A stretch of DNA of 64,000 nt, taken from the NCBI GenBank assembly GCA_022826755.1, contig JAJDUG010000067.1, positions 62,001-126,000 on the forward strand, in the 5' to 3' direction. The notes below the pieces were generated by a model. It searched no databases. It was not told where the DNA came from and saw nothing but the letters and a program-made list of their open reading frames with translations. The position numbers and the translations under genes were made by a program. This stretch comes from Acidobacteriota bacterium. GTDB lineage: Bacteria; Acidobacteriota; Terriglobia; Versatilivoradales; Versatilivoraceae. Every line of letters starts with the position of its first letter. Position 1 is the first letter of the stretch. Positions 36,191-44,144 of the stretch are shown piece after piece.

Positions 36191-36538
36191 TCACCTATCA
36201 GTCTCGCCGCCCTCAGGGCCATAGAACAGCACCCAAACCGCGAAGTCGGAAGAGAAATCCTCAAATCGATGCGGTTGACCGGCTGCCACGAACAGAAAGG
36301 AGCCCGGTTCGACCGCGTGTTTCTGTTCGCCATCGAAGAAGACCCCCCTCCCCCGGGCCACCAGGTAAACTTCGTCGCGAAGATGGGGCTTTTGCGGATC
36401 CTGCCCCTCGGGCTGGTATATCTCAACCTCGAGCGACCCATGGGAGAAGATGGGAACGGCCAGATTGCCGGCAGGAGGGGGACCCTTTGATACCGCCTCC
36501 TCGAAACTGACGTGTGTGGCTCGAGTCGATTGATTCAT
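36191..36538 (-). CDS. Single-domain cupin
   Basis: A 115-residue protein. The cupin core shows 'KPHLRDEVYLVARGRGVFFD' (motif 1, with H and E as metal ligands) and 'VEPGSFLFVAAGQPHRFEDF' (motif 2, P-G-x(5)-P-x-H), followed by 'WVLFYGPEGGETDR'. Small cupins bind a metal and may act as isomerases, dioxygenases or sugar-binding proteins; no specificity is assignable. The start is taken at ATG 36538 since the upstream extension is not cupin-like. It lies 98 bp downstream of the M29 peptidase pseudogene on the same strand. Confidence 0.85.
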   Translation of the reverse strand: MNQSTRATHVSFEEAVSKGPPPAGNLAVPIFSHGSLEVEIYQPEGQDPQKPHLRDEVYLVARGRGVFFDGEQKHAVEPGSFLFVAAGQPHRFEDFSSDFAVWVLFYGPEGGETDR

Positions 36539-36636
36539 GGCGCCTTCAACCATTGACCTGCCCCCGCGAATGGCAACACGCTCCAAATTAGAGGCGGAGC
36601 CATTTGAAGTCCAGCCCCTACCGGTGCTGAAGCCGT

Positions 36637-37788
36637 TTATTGACTTGGTGGTATGGGGCTGTCAAACGCCAGCCGACCGTCCCGCACCAGAAGCTCAGAA
36701 TCACAAAGCACGGTCGCTCCGGGACAATCCAAGTCGAGGTTAAGGGTTGATTCGTTCTTTCCACCCATGTATCGATTCTCGCCGAAGGCAACGAACACCA
36801 TCCCGGCCTTGCATTCGTCTATAGTTGCCAATCCGGTCGTGCGCTTGATACCCGGGTTGACGCCAATGCCCATGTGACTGATTCGGTCGCGGTCACCTGA
36901 GTGTGTGCCAACAAAATCTGCAAAGGCGTCGGGACTATTGGCTGCCGAAATGTCAGATATTCGGCCGCCATCGAACGTAACAGTGAGATCACTTACATGC
37001 CTCCAGCGGTCAAAGCAAATTGTCCCCTGAACACTGTCTTCCGGAACGGTAAACGATAGCGAACCGTAGGGAAGATTCAAGACAAGGCTGCCATGCAGGC
37101 GCCCGTCGCTCTGATAAACCGGCCTCCCCAAACCACACCTCATGCAACCGTCGTTGCGAGTCCTTATTTCGAGGACTCGTCCGTTGTCGATGATCTCCTT
37201 GGCCCTCCCTAGAAGTGCGCGCATTTTTCCCACATCCGCACTGATAGCGCCCTCAATCGCTTCGTAGGCCTCATTTCTTGAAACAAGAAGCTGGTCCTGC
37301 CGTATTGCCTTCGGATGTGCAATCAGACAATAGGGAATCCGCCTGGCTTCCTGCTGGTCCACCAAGATACCTATGCCCTGGTTCCACGCCTCCAGCTTTT
37401 CTGCAGGACACAGTGTCGCTAATCAGCTCCAGTCCCTTTCAACAACGATGACAGCATCTACGGTTCTTGCGAGATCAAGCAGAAACGGAGACGGTCGCCG
37501 CAGCCAGTCGCTGGATAAGGTCCGGATCCGTTCAGCCTCGTGGGCGATTGAAGTCAGGTTGAGACACGGTACGGCTCCGACCCTTTCCACGGCTAGAGAC
37601 ACCGCATCGATACACCCCTGCATTGAGGTGTCACCCCGGATTTCCACGAACTGCAAGGGCTGAATGTCCAAACCGATAGTGGCCATCTCCGCCAACTTCT
37701 TGAAGAGTGATCGCCTCACTATTTTGGCCACGGTACCACGAGCTTGATTTTGCTGGATGTGAATAGAATACAGCCTAACGACCGCCAA
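36637..37788 (-). pseudogene. M29-type aminopeptidase interrupted by one in-frame stop
   Basis: Two collinear pieces share the same frame. The N-terminal piece (37788-37423) has 'FVEIRGDTSMQGCIDAVSLA' and ends 'VDAVIVVERDWS' at a TGA. After the stop the frame continues 'LATLCPAEKLEAWNQGIGI' and 'LVDQQEARRIPYCLIAHPKA'. The C-terminal piece then has 'GSLVLNLPYGSLSFTVPEDS', 'GDRDRISHMGIGVNPGIKRT', 'GLATIDECKAGMVFVAFGEN' and 'NLDLDCPGATVLCDSELLVR', the metal-site region of M29/aminopeptidase T-like enzymes. Only one codon separates it from an intact ~383-residue gene, so the lesion is recent or a base-call error. The start (TTG 37788) is uncertain. Confidence 0.65.
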
Positions 37789-37801
37789 AGCTCAAGGATT
37801 C

Positions 37802-38200
37802 ATGAGGGCCTGGTCGCTGCTTGAAGTTTCAGGGGTTCTCCGAGTCTCAGGACATCGAGCAGCTCCGCCAAGCTGCCGAACAGGGGGACGCCGAGACTCA
37901 ATTCAGCCTCGGCCGAATCTACTCCCTTGGCCGTGGAGTTCCTCAGGACAGCAAAGAGGCCGTGAAGTGGTTTTGCCGGGCCGCCGAGCAGGATCTGGCC
38001 GCCGCTCAGGTCCGCCTCGCCAAGCTCTACGTCAGAGGCCAAGGCACGCCGGAAGATCATGTGAAAGCCTACGCCTGGATGAGTCTGGGCGCCTTTGGTG
38101 GGGACGAGCTATCCTTTGGACGGAAGGACAGATTGCTCTTGCCATGCACAGATTTAGTAGCTACATTTGTAGTTATATGAGAGCTTGTGGCTGTGTATGA
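37802..38200 (+). pseudogene. Decayed Sel1-repeat gene fragment
   Basis: The frame from about 37821 reads 'DIEQLRQAAEQGDAETQFSL', 'GRIYSLGRGVPQDSKEAVKW', 'FCRAAEQDLAAAQVRLAKLY' and 'KAYAWMSLGAFGGDE', two to three Sel1 repeats plus the usual 'AYAW' cap. After about 38110 the expected ending appears in a different frame ('LWTEGQIALAMHRF'). There is no credible start with a ribosome-binding site and no signal peptide. I read it as a truncated, frameshifted relative of the Sel1 gene at 15652. Confidence 0.6.
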
Positions 38201-38411
38201 ATGGGACCAAACAAAGAGCCACGAGAACTTGGCCAAGCACGGCCTCAGCCTTGATGATGCAGAAATCGTGTTCTCCAGACCGTGCATCACGTTTGAAGAC
38301 AACCGATTCGATTACGGCGAACCGAGATTCATCACCTTGGGACACCTCGAAGGCCGCGCGGTAGTGGTGGCGCACACGCCACGCGGGAAGCACACGCGAA
38401 TAATTCGATGA
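38187..38411 (+). pseudogene. brnT: BrnT-family toxin, C-terminally frameshifted
   Basis: GTG start at 38187. The 74-residue product has the BrnT pattern 'YEWDQTKSHENLAKHGLSLD', 'AEIVFSRPCITFEDNRFDYG', 'EPRFITLGHLEGRAVVVAHT' and 'GKHTRIIR', then stops. Adding one T at the TTCG near 38405 would restore 'RIISMRKGNRREEKAYQERL', the R-I-I-S-x-R-K-A ending seen intact in the second BrnT at 43598. The missing helix follows the RNase core and carries conserved residues, so toxicity is probably lost. brnA follows at 38427 and would overlap the restored frame, as is normal for brnTA. Confidence 0.75.
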
Positions 38412-38426
38412 GAAAGGGCAACCGCC

Positions 38427-38696
38427 GTGAAGAAAAAGCCTACCAAGAGCGACTTGAAACGCCTTGATGCGATGAGGGTCTCGAATATCGATTACTCCGA
38501 TATTCCGGCACTCGATGCGGCTTTCTTTCGGGATGCACGGGTGGTAGTCCCGCCTGGGAAAAAGCAGTTGACCGTGCGTCTGGACGCAGACGTGTTGCAG
38601 TGGTTGAAGGACCAGGGTAAAGGCTACCACAGCCGGATTAACGCCATCCTGAGGGCGTATTATGAAGCCCATCAAGATCGGGCCAAGTCAAGGTAG
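38427..38696 (+). CDS. brnA: BrnA-family antitoxin
   Basis: An 89-residue protein with a GTG start. The N-terminal toxin-binding part is 'MKKKPTKSDLKRLDAMRVSN', then 'IDYSDIPALDAAFFRDARVV'. A C-terminal ribbon-helix-helix DNA-binding region follows: 'KKQLTVRLDADVLQWLKDQG' and 'KGYHSRINAILRAYYEAHQ'. It neutralises BrnT and represses its own promoter. It appears intact although the partner toxin is frameshifted. It ends just before a solo right terminus of the TIR element (38705). Confidence 0.88.
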   Translation: MKKKPTKSDLKRLDAMRVSNIDYSDIPALDAAFFRDARVVVPPGKKQLTVRLDADVLQWLKDQGKGYHSRINAILRAYYEAHQDRAKSR

Positions 38697-38704
38697 CGAA
38701 CAGC

Positions 38705-38723
38705 TAATTCAACGACGTCCCCT
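38705..38723 (+). repeat. Solo right terminus of the TIR element (copy E)
   Basis: AATTCAACGACGTCCCCTG matches the right end of copies C and D; no left half is present. A short CAGGGGACCTTG at about 38838 may be an orphan left end. Confidence 0.55.
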
Positions 38724-38879
38724 GTTTCCTGTGCGCGCGGTCCCATGTCAACCGAGCCCCATACCTGCAAATGTGGTGATTCCCTCAACTGTCTCAGCTA
38801 ATTCCCCCCACGACGGGACGGATAATCCGAGAGAGTAACAGGGGACCTTGATCGCGTATCGGGGGCAGAGACAGGTCCC

Positions 38880-38965
38880 AGTTCCCTCGCCGTCGTTCTT
38901 CGCGTGTCTTCGTGGTCCGTCGCGTCCCTTCGTGGAGTCCTCCTTTTTGTCGTTGTTTCAGCCAA
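38880..38965. repeat. Dispersed TTCGTGTCTTCGTGG repeat copy
   Basis: Contains CGCGTGTCTTCGTGGTCCGT and GTCCCTTCGTGGAGTCCTCC, then TTTTTGTCGTTGTTTCAGCC. The order and the CGTTGTTTCAG tail are those of the copies at 46605-46715 and 63660-63735. Confidence 0.7.
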
Positions 38966-38969
38966 GCAG

Positions 38970-39857
38970 TCAGCGCCCTTGGGAAAAACCCTTGGCGCAG
39001 CGAAACCCGATATTGGGACTGCGCTCCCGAGGCCGCGCGAAACTCCGATAGGCGCAGGTCAAATACTTGGCCGCGTCCGCCCACGACCCGCCGCGCAGCA
39101 CGCGGTACATCCCCTCATCCGGGCCGGCTGGATTCTTCTCGGGAGACCGCTCGTAGTAGAGCCGCTCATAACGGTCAGCACACCACTCCCACACGTTTCC
39201 CGCCATGTCGCACAGTCCGAAGGTATTCTTCGGAAAGCGGCAGACGGCGCGGGTGCCGTCGAGCACATTGAAATGCGCCTGCCGGCCCTTGGTCGGCTCC
39301 TCGTTCCCCCATGGAAACTTCACCCCCTCGCCCAGCCCGCGCGCCGCCCGCTCCCATTCGGCCTCGGTCGGAAGGCGTTTCCCCACAGACTCGCAGTAGG
39401 CCGCGGCCTCATGCCAATTCACGTTCACAACCGGATGTTTCTCCTCGCCCTCCGCAATCTCGCCGTCCACCCAGTGGAACGGCGGTCGCTGCCCCGTCGC
39501 CTCGAGAAACCGCCGATAGGCCTCGTTGGTCACCTCATGCTCATCCAGGTAGAACGGCTCGACATGGATTGTCCTGGCCGGCCGATCGTCCTTGAGCAGC
39601 GTCGACCTGCGTTCCATGTCATCGTCGGGAAGAGGATGGGACCTCCCCCGAAGAAACTCCCCGCCGGGGACATAAACCATCCCCGGCTCGGCGGCGCCAA
39701 GCGGCATCACCGCGACCCCGACCATCAAACAGGACAACCAAAGAAAGTGGCGATTGCGCCAGGGCGGGCAGAACCGGCGTCCGTGCCGGTCCTCATTGAA
39801 GGGAACGGCGTCAACTGCAACTTGGGGGGAACGAAGCTGATCTACGCAAGCCCGCAT
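38970..39857 (-). CDS. SUMF1/formylglycine-generating-enzyme-fold protein lacking catalytic cysteines
   Basis: A 295-residue protein. A signal/anchor ('FLWLSCLMVGVAVMPLGAAE', about 39-57) is followed by the full C-type-lectin-like FGE domain: 'PGMVYVPGGEFLRGRSHPLP', 'PFYLDEHEVTNEAYRRFLEA', 'HPVVNVNWHEAAAYCESVGK', 'RLPTEAEWERAARG', 'DMAGNVWEWCADRY' and 'VLRGGSWADAAKYLTCAYRS' to 'NIGFRC'. Positions equivalent to the two catalytic Cys of true FGE are occupied by Asp and Leu after GGSW, so sulfatase activation is unlikely and a binding or unrelated enzymatic role is more plausible. The start ATG 39857 has GGTGAG upstream but leaves a long pre-signal tail; an internal start is possible. Confidence 0.85.
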   Translation of the reverse strand: MRACVDQLRSPQVAVDAVPFNEDRHGRRFCPPWRNRHFLWLSCLMVGVAVMPLGAAEPGMVYVPGGEFLRGRSHPLPDDDMERRSTLLKDDRPARTIHVEPFYLDEHEVTNEAYRRFLEATGQRPPFHWVDGEIAEGEEKHPVVNVNWHEAAAYCESVGKRLPTEAEWERAARGLGEGVKFPWGNEEPTKGRQAHFNVLDGTRAVCRFPKNTFGLCDMAGNVWEWCADRYERLYYERSPEKNPAGPDEGMYRVLRGGSWADAAKYLTCAYRSFARPRERSPNIGFRCAKGFSQGR

Positions 39858-39890
39858 TTCTCACCAGGGGGCATGATCATGGCGCAGGAA

Positions 39891-39971
39891 TTTTCCCTTC
39901 AGCGCGTGCTCGTGACCGAAGAGCGTAGCGGTTTCTACGGTCGAGGGAGCATGTGCGCGCTGAAGGGAAAA
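39891..39971. repeat. Nested palindrome, 81 bp
   Basis: Outer arms TTTTCCCTTCAGCGCG (39891-39906) and CGCGCTGAAGGGAAAA (39956-39971) are perfect 16-bp reverse complements. Inside are TGCTC/GAGCA and a further GACCG...CGGTC pair. It lies 34 bp upstream of the SUMF1-fold gene start and 127 bp after the end of the DUF1501 gene. It could be a REP/BIME-like element or a structured RNA; no poly-T follows on either strand, so it is not a standard terminator. Confidence 0.7.
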
Positions 39972-40098
39972 GGACAAGCCAGGGCATGCCCAGCGCCGTC
40001 TGTTATCCGCAAGCCCTTACCATTGAGCCAATCAAGGCACTGAAGATAACCTACTTTTGTCCTGCCTCCAGCGACCTGGTGAGAAATGCGGGCGAGAG

Positions 40099-41508
40099 CT
40101 AACCGTAGATTTCGGAAATCTCATCCGTCGGGATATAGCCGTTCGCACCCAGCGGATCAACATAGACATAGGGACGTCCCGAAGGAGTGTTGCGGATCTG
40201 CTTGGACCAGTCGATCCCCAGCGCCGAATAGATCGTCGCCAAAACGTTCTCGTTGCGAGGCTGTTCCTTGTGAGCCCAACCCGTCACCGCGCAGGTGGCG
40301 CCAACCGCATCCGACGCGCCATGCCGCACGCCGCCCTTCACACCCGCGCCCGCGAACAGCGCCGGGTAAACCGGGTTGTGATGGTCACGCCCATGCATGT
40401 TGTTAAGCGCGCCCGGTGTCCGACCGAACTCGCTCATGTTGACGACCAGGGTCTCCTCGAGTAGGGTCTTCTCCGGATGGGTCTTCGACGGAATCCTGGC
40501 AAGATCCTCCAGCAATGCCGAGAACGCCTGATCGTACTCGGCGCAGAGCTTGTAGTGATTCGAGTCTTTGGAACGATCCCAGATGTGAGTGTGGTGGTCC
40601 CAGCCGGAGTGGCAGATATGGATGTAGTGCGTTCCGGCATCCTGCGCCAACACGTTCCGGGCCAGGACCGAAGAGATCCCCGCCCGGTGGGTTCCGTAGC
40701 GCTCCTTGTCTTCTTCGGTGATGCTGAAGGCCGCCGGCCAGCGCTCATCCGAAAGCAAGCCATAGGCTGCATCGTAGAAGTCGTCATAGCCCAACATCTT
40801 CCGTCCCAGGCCGGAAAGCCGCTTGTGCCTGACGTCGCGCAACTTGCTCAAAAGCGCCCAACGCTCTTGCAGCAGTTCCACCACCTTCCGATCGAGCGAG
40901 GGTGAATCCGCCGCCGCCTCGGTACTGATGTCCACCACCGAGAACTGCGGCGGAAGGAATCCTGTCGACAGAGCCCCGGCTGAACCTTTCTCCAAGTCGA
41001 ACGACATGTAGGTGGGGAAGGTATCGGTCGGACGCCGCCGCTCTTCCAGCTCGGCCGCTATCACCGAGCCGATCGCGGGAATCTCGCGCGCAAAGGCCAG
41101 GTTCATCTGCCGGCCGGTCTGCAAGTAATACTGCGCCCGGAAGTGAACTTCTTCGTGGCTCTTCATCGATCGCACAACGGCAATTTTGTCCATGTGCTTC
41201 GACATCTTCGGCAGCAGGAGCTGAGACATGTGCAGGTCCGGCGCCAACTGCGTCATGGCGAGGTCCTTGGGTGTCCCCGAGCTTTCCTTGAAATCGTATG
41301 AGTCGACGTGGCTGATCGCGCCCGACATCTCGTAGAAGAGAACGTTCCGCGCCGTTCCGCGCGGATGCACCCTGGCGTAGGACGGCTTGGCGGATACGTG
41401 CAGCGGCCACACCCCGTCGATCGAGGCGCCAAGAAGACCGAGTCCGCCCAGCCGCAGCAACTCGCGTCTCGTTCTCAGCAGGTCTCCTACTGTCCTCGGC
41501 TCCGCCAT
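40099..41508 (-). CDS. Tat-exported DUF1501 protein
   Basis: A 469-residue protein with an N-terminal twin-arginine signal ('RTRRELLRLGGLGLLGAS'). The DUF1501 alkaline-phosphatase-superfamily-like core has 'NVLFYEMSGAISHVDSYDFK', 'RSMKSHEEVHFRAQYYLQTG', 'HYIHICHSGWDHHTHIWDRS', 'LLEETLVVNMSEFGRTPGAL' and 'GRDHHNPVYPALFAGAGVKG'. GGAGG precedes ATG 41508. DUF1501 proteins typically sit beside DUF1549/DUF1553 partners, as here (75 bp upstream gene), in Planctomycetes, Verrucomicrobia and Acidobacteriota. They are thought to act in the periplasm on polysaccharides, but the biochemical role is unknown. Confidence 0.93.
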   Translation of the reverse strand: MAEPRTVGDLLRTRRELLRLGGLGLLGASIDGVWPLHVSAKPSYARVHPRGTARNVLFYEMSGAISHVDSYDFKESSGTPKDLAMTQLAPDLHMSQLLLPKMSKHMDKIAVVRSMKSHEEVHFRAQYYLQTGRQMNLAFAREIPAIGSVIAAELEERRRPTDTFPTYMSFDLEKGSAGALSTGFLPPQFSVVDISTEAAADSPSLDRKVVELLQERWALLSKLRDVRHKRLSGLGRKMLGYDDFYDAAYGLLSDERWPAAFSITEEDKERYGTHRAGISSVLARNVLAQDAGTHYIHICHSGWDHHTHIWDRSKDSNHYKLCAEYDQAFSALLEDLARIPSKTHPEKTLLEETLVVNMSEFGRTPGALNNMHGRDHHNPVYPALFAGAGVKGGVRHGASDAVGATCAVTGWAHKEQPRNENVLATIYSALGIDWSKQIRNTPSGRPYVYVDPLGANGYIPTDEISEIYG

Positions 41509-41584
41509 CAAACACCTCCCTGAAACAAGCTGGTGCGCCCTCCGCCAACCCGGGGCTCGACATAGCGTCCCCGATTGACCGCTG

Positions 41585-43426
41585 CTAGTAATTGAAGAAG
41601 AATTCGACGCTATTGATCAGCGCCCACTGCAAGTTTTCCGCCCCCGTGACGCGGTCCGTGTTCAAGGCCGCCAAGGCAACCGTTTTCTCCTCGCTCGACG
41701 GTGGACGCGAAAGCGTTCCCAGGAACATCTCGTCAACCACTCGATCGTTGTCGTAGCGGTCGAGCAGATTCTTCAGGCGGCTGTCTTCCTTGGCGATGAC
41801 GCGATCCGTCACCACCGGCGACTGCATCAGGGCCAACGGATGCAGCAGTGAACCGGGAACCTCCCGCGGGGGCGTATTGCGGTCCGACTGGCCGAAAGTC
41901 CGCAGGAACGTCCGCACATCGCGGCCGCCCGGAGGCCCGGTCAGCTTCAGAGTCATGCCGACTTTGTCATCCCCGAACTTGAAGTCCCCGGGTCGGTCGG
42001 TAGCGAGCGCAATGGCGTCGTGCAATTCCTCGGCGCTCAGCCGCCGGACGAACTTGCGTGCGAAGTACTGCGCGTAGGAGTCATTCCATTCGCCCTGGAA
42101 CCGTGCCGACAACCGATAGGCGCTCGACTTGGCGATGGTTCGCATCAACTCCTTGATGCTGTAGTTGCTCTGGCGAAAACTCTGCGCCAACTCTTCCAGC
42201 AACTCCGGGTGCGACGGCTGCAGCTCCCAGCCTTCGGGCAGGTTGTCCGGGTCCTGCCGCAGCAGATCGAACTCGTCGAACGGCTCGACGATGCCGAAGC
42301 CCATCAACTTCGCCCAGAAGCGGTTCACCGTGCCGCGAGCGAACTGCGGATGCGCGGTCAACATCCGTCCCAGCGCCTGGCGCGGTTCCTCGCCGGGCCG
42401 CGGCTCTTCGCCGCTCAGCAGGAACACCGGATTGGCCGGACCGCCCAGCCGCGCGACGCGAACCATGCTCCCGCCCTCGGTGTCGTAGCCGGGATTGCCG
42501 TCATCCAGCAAAAACTCGCCCGACTGCGGCTGGCCGTTCTCGAAATACATCAGGTAGCGCGATCGGCCCATGAACGCAGCCAGTTGGAAGAACTCCGTCC
42601 GACTCTTCGTGCTCAGCCAGGCGTTCACCTCCTCCAGGTGTCCTTGCCCGTCGTGGCACGAAATACAGGACAGATTCAGCCCCATGAAGATCTTGGCGTA
42701 GTGAATGGCCAGCTCGTCGTGGGTGTCGAGCTGATGCACCATGCCAAGGTCGTCGCCGTCCTTGGGCTGCGGCGCCCCCTGGATGTGCTCCCGCGCCATC
42801 ACGTTCGAGGCGGCCACCACGTGGTTGCTCTTCGCCGATGCCGAGATGATGTCGTAGGCAACCTCGTCGTAGGGCCTGTCGGCGCGCAGGTTCTGCTTCA
42901 TCCAAAAGTGGAAGAGGTGTTGCCCGCGCCCCATCTTGCCGTTGGCGCGGAACAGATCCATGAAGTGGTAGGCCCACTTCTCGACATACTCTTCGCTGTC
43001 GAGCAACCGGTCGACCAGCTTGTCTCGCTTGCCTGGATCGTCATCCGCCAGGAAGGCGCGCACTTCCGTCGGAGCCGGGATGCGCCCCGTCAAGTCGAGC
43101 GTCGCGCGCCGCAGATACTCGATGTCCGACGCCGGCCGCGCATGGGGCACGCCATCGCGCTCCATCTTGTCGAAGATGTGATCGTCAATGAAGTTTCGCC
43201 GCTCGACGAGGCCCGGCTCCGCGCCCGGTTCGGACCCGAGCAGCCGATCCGTCAACTCCGCCGCTTCGTTCGACTTCGGACGGTCGAACAAGGAACCGTG
43301 CGCCTCGGAAAACTCCTCCGGGCCGAGGACCTCGGGGCGAGCCTCGCGCGGCTCTTCCTGCTCCTGCGCGGACAGCATCACGGCTGTCGACAGCACGCAT
43401 ACAAGAATATTTCCGACCGGCTTCAT
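41585..43426 (-). CDS. Exported DUF1549/DUF1553 protein with a CxxCH motif
   Basis: A 613-residue secreted protein (signal 'MKPVGNILVCVLSTAVMLSA'). The DUF1549 region is 'FIDDHIFDKMERDGVPHARP' with 'LRRATLDLTGRIPAPTEVRA'. One c-type heme-like motif, 'LNLSCISCHDGQGH', lies in the middle. The DUF1553 region is 'PQFARGTVNRFWAKLMGFGI', 'HPELLEELAQSFRQSNYSIK', 'SSAYRLSARF' and 'ARKFVRRLSAEELHDAIALA', ending 'QWALINSVEFFFNY'. It is co-oriented with the DUF1501 gene downstream, the usual pairing. Function is unestablished; the single CxxCH suggests a periplasmic redox component. Confidence 0.93.
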   Translation of the reverse strand: MKPVGNILVCVLSTAVMLSAQEQEEPREARPEVLGPEEFSEAHGSLFDRPKSNEAAELTDRLLGSEPGAEPGLVERRNFIDDHIFDKMERDGVPHARPASDIEYLRRATLDLTGRIPAPTEVRAFLADDDPGKRDKLVDRLLDSEEYVEKWAYHFMDLFRANGKMGRGQHLFHFWMKQNLRADRPYDEVAYDIISASAKSNHVVAASNVMAREHIQGAPQPKDGDDLGMVHQLDTHDELAIHYAKIFMGLNLSCISCHDGQGHLEEVNAWLSTKSRTEFFQLAAFMGRSRYLMYFENGQPQSGEFLLDDGNPGYDTEGGSMVRVARLGGPANPVFLLSGEEPRPGEEPRQALGRMLTAHPQFARGTVNRFWAKLMGFGIVEPFDEFDLLRQDPDNLPEGWELQPSHPELLEELAQSFRQSNYSIKELMRTIAKSSAYRLSARFQGEWNDSYAQYFARKFVRRLSAEELHDAIALATDRPGDFKFGDDKVGMTLKLTGPPGGRDVRTFLRTFGQSDRNTPPREVPGSLLHPLALMQSPVVTDRVIAKEDSRLKNLLDRYDNDRVVDEMFLGTLSRPPSSEEKTVALAALNTDRVTGAENLQWALINSVEFFFNY

Positions 43427-43564
43427 GAGAGGCTTCTAGGGTGAACGCAATTAAGCACATCGTACGCCCGCCCCGTCAGAGTGTCAATTCGAATATATGA
43501 TCGGCCGAAGACGTTTCAAGACCTGTTTCCGGCCCGCGTGTCTCACCAGAAGGAGGCTGCCTTG

Positions 43565-43592
43565 TTGACACCCCGATTTATCGTAGTAACAT
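43565..43592 (+). promoter_or_regulatory. Promoter of the second brnTA operon
   Basis: TTGACA at 43565-43570, a 16-bp spacer, and TAACAT at 43587-43592 (4 of 6). The predicted transcription start falls at or next to the ATG at 43598, so the message may be leaderless; no Shine-Dalgarno is visible. Confidence 0.5.
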
Positions 43593-43597
43593 AAATT

Positions 43598-43864
43598 ATG
43601 CAGATTGAGTTCGACGAGGCAAAGCGCGCGGCCACGCTTAGGGCAAGAGGGCTGGATATGGCTCGGGCTGGAGAGGTGTTCTCGGGCCCGACGCTGACGG
43701 CTGAGGATGACCGACGCGACTATGGCGAGGACCGATTCATCACTGTCGGGTTTCTCGATGTCTCTATGGTCGTTGTTTGGACTCCCCGCAAGGTCGGGGC
43801 CCGGATTATCAGCATGAGGAAGGCGAATGATCGAGAACAAAGACTCTACGGCGAAAGATTTTGA
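43598..43864 (+). CDS. brnT: BrnT-family ribonuclease toxin
   Basis: An 88-residue protein: 'MQIEFDEAKRAATLRARGLD', 'MARAGEVFSGPTLTAEDDRR', 'DYGEDRFITVGFLDVSMVVV' and the complete C-terminal signature 'ARIISMRKANDREQRLYGER'. BrnT is a RelE-fold endoribonuclease that halts translation when freed from BrnA. It overlaps brnA by 38 bp. It is a more GC-rich and only distantly similar copy compared with the damaged brnT at 38187, so the two arrived separately. It is probably autoregulated by BrnA at the promoter just upstream. Confidence 0.92.
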   Translation: MQIEFDEAKRAATLRARGLDMARAGEVFSGPTLTAEDDRRDYGEDRFITVGFLDVSMVVVWTPRKVGARIISMRKANDREQRLYGERF

Positions 43865-44084
43865 CCCGGATACCGCGCCCGACCTGTCGAGGGACGGCTG
43901 GCCGGAGAGGTTTGCCAAGGTGGCTGTGCGGCGAGGTCGTCCGCCGGTTGCGAGGCCGAAAGTGTCGACCACCATCCGGCTGTCACGGGATGTGATCGAT
44001 CACTTCCGTGCCGGCGGAAAGGGCTGGCAGACACGGATCGACGAGGCGCTTCGCGAGTGGATCGGGAGCCGGCATAGCTACTGA
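43827..44084 (+). CDS. brnA: BrnA-family antitoxin
   Basis: An 85-residue protein starting within the end of brnT (overlap 38 bp). The acidic N-terminal part 'KDFDPDTAPDLSRDGWPERF' binds the toxin. The C-terminal ribbon-helix-helix 'VSTTIRLSRDVIDHFRAGGK' with 'WQTRIDEALREWI' binds DNA. Complete and in the canonical toxin-then-antitoxin order. It is the last gene before the convergent cofE. Confidence 0.92.
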   Translation: MIENKDSTAKDFDPDTAPDLSRDGWPERFAKVAVRRGRPPVARPKVSTTIRLSRDVIDHFRAGGKGWQTRIDEALREWIGSRHSY

Positions 44085-44144
44085 AGATTCGCCGCCTTGC
44101 GCCCTGCTTCCGGCGTGGTGGTGATTCTTCGGGCTACGCCATTA

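Noticed and set aside
37411-37413. Selenocysteine at the TGA of the M29 peptidase
   Set aside because: No SECIS-like hairpin is obvious right after the TGA, and the residue is not in a catalytic motif of this family.
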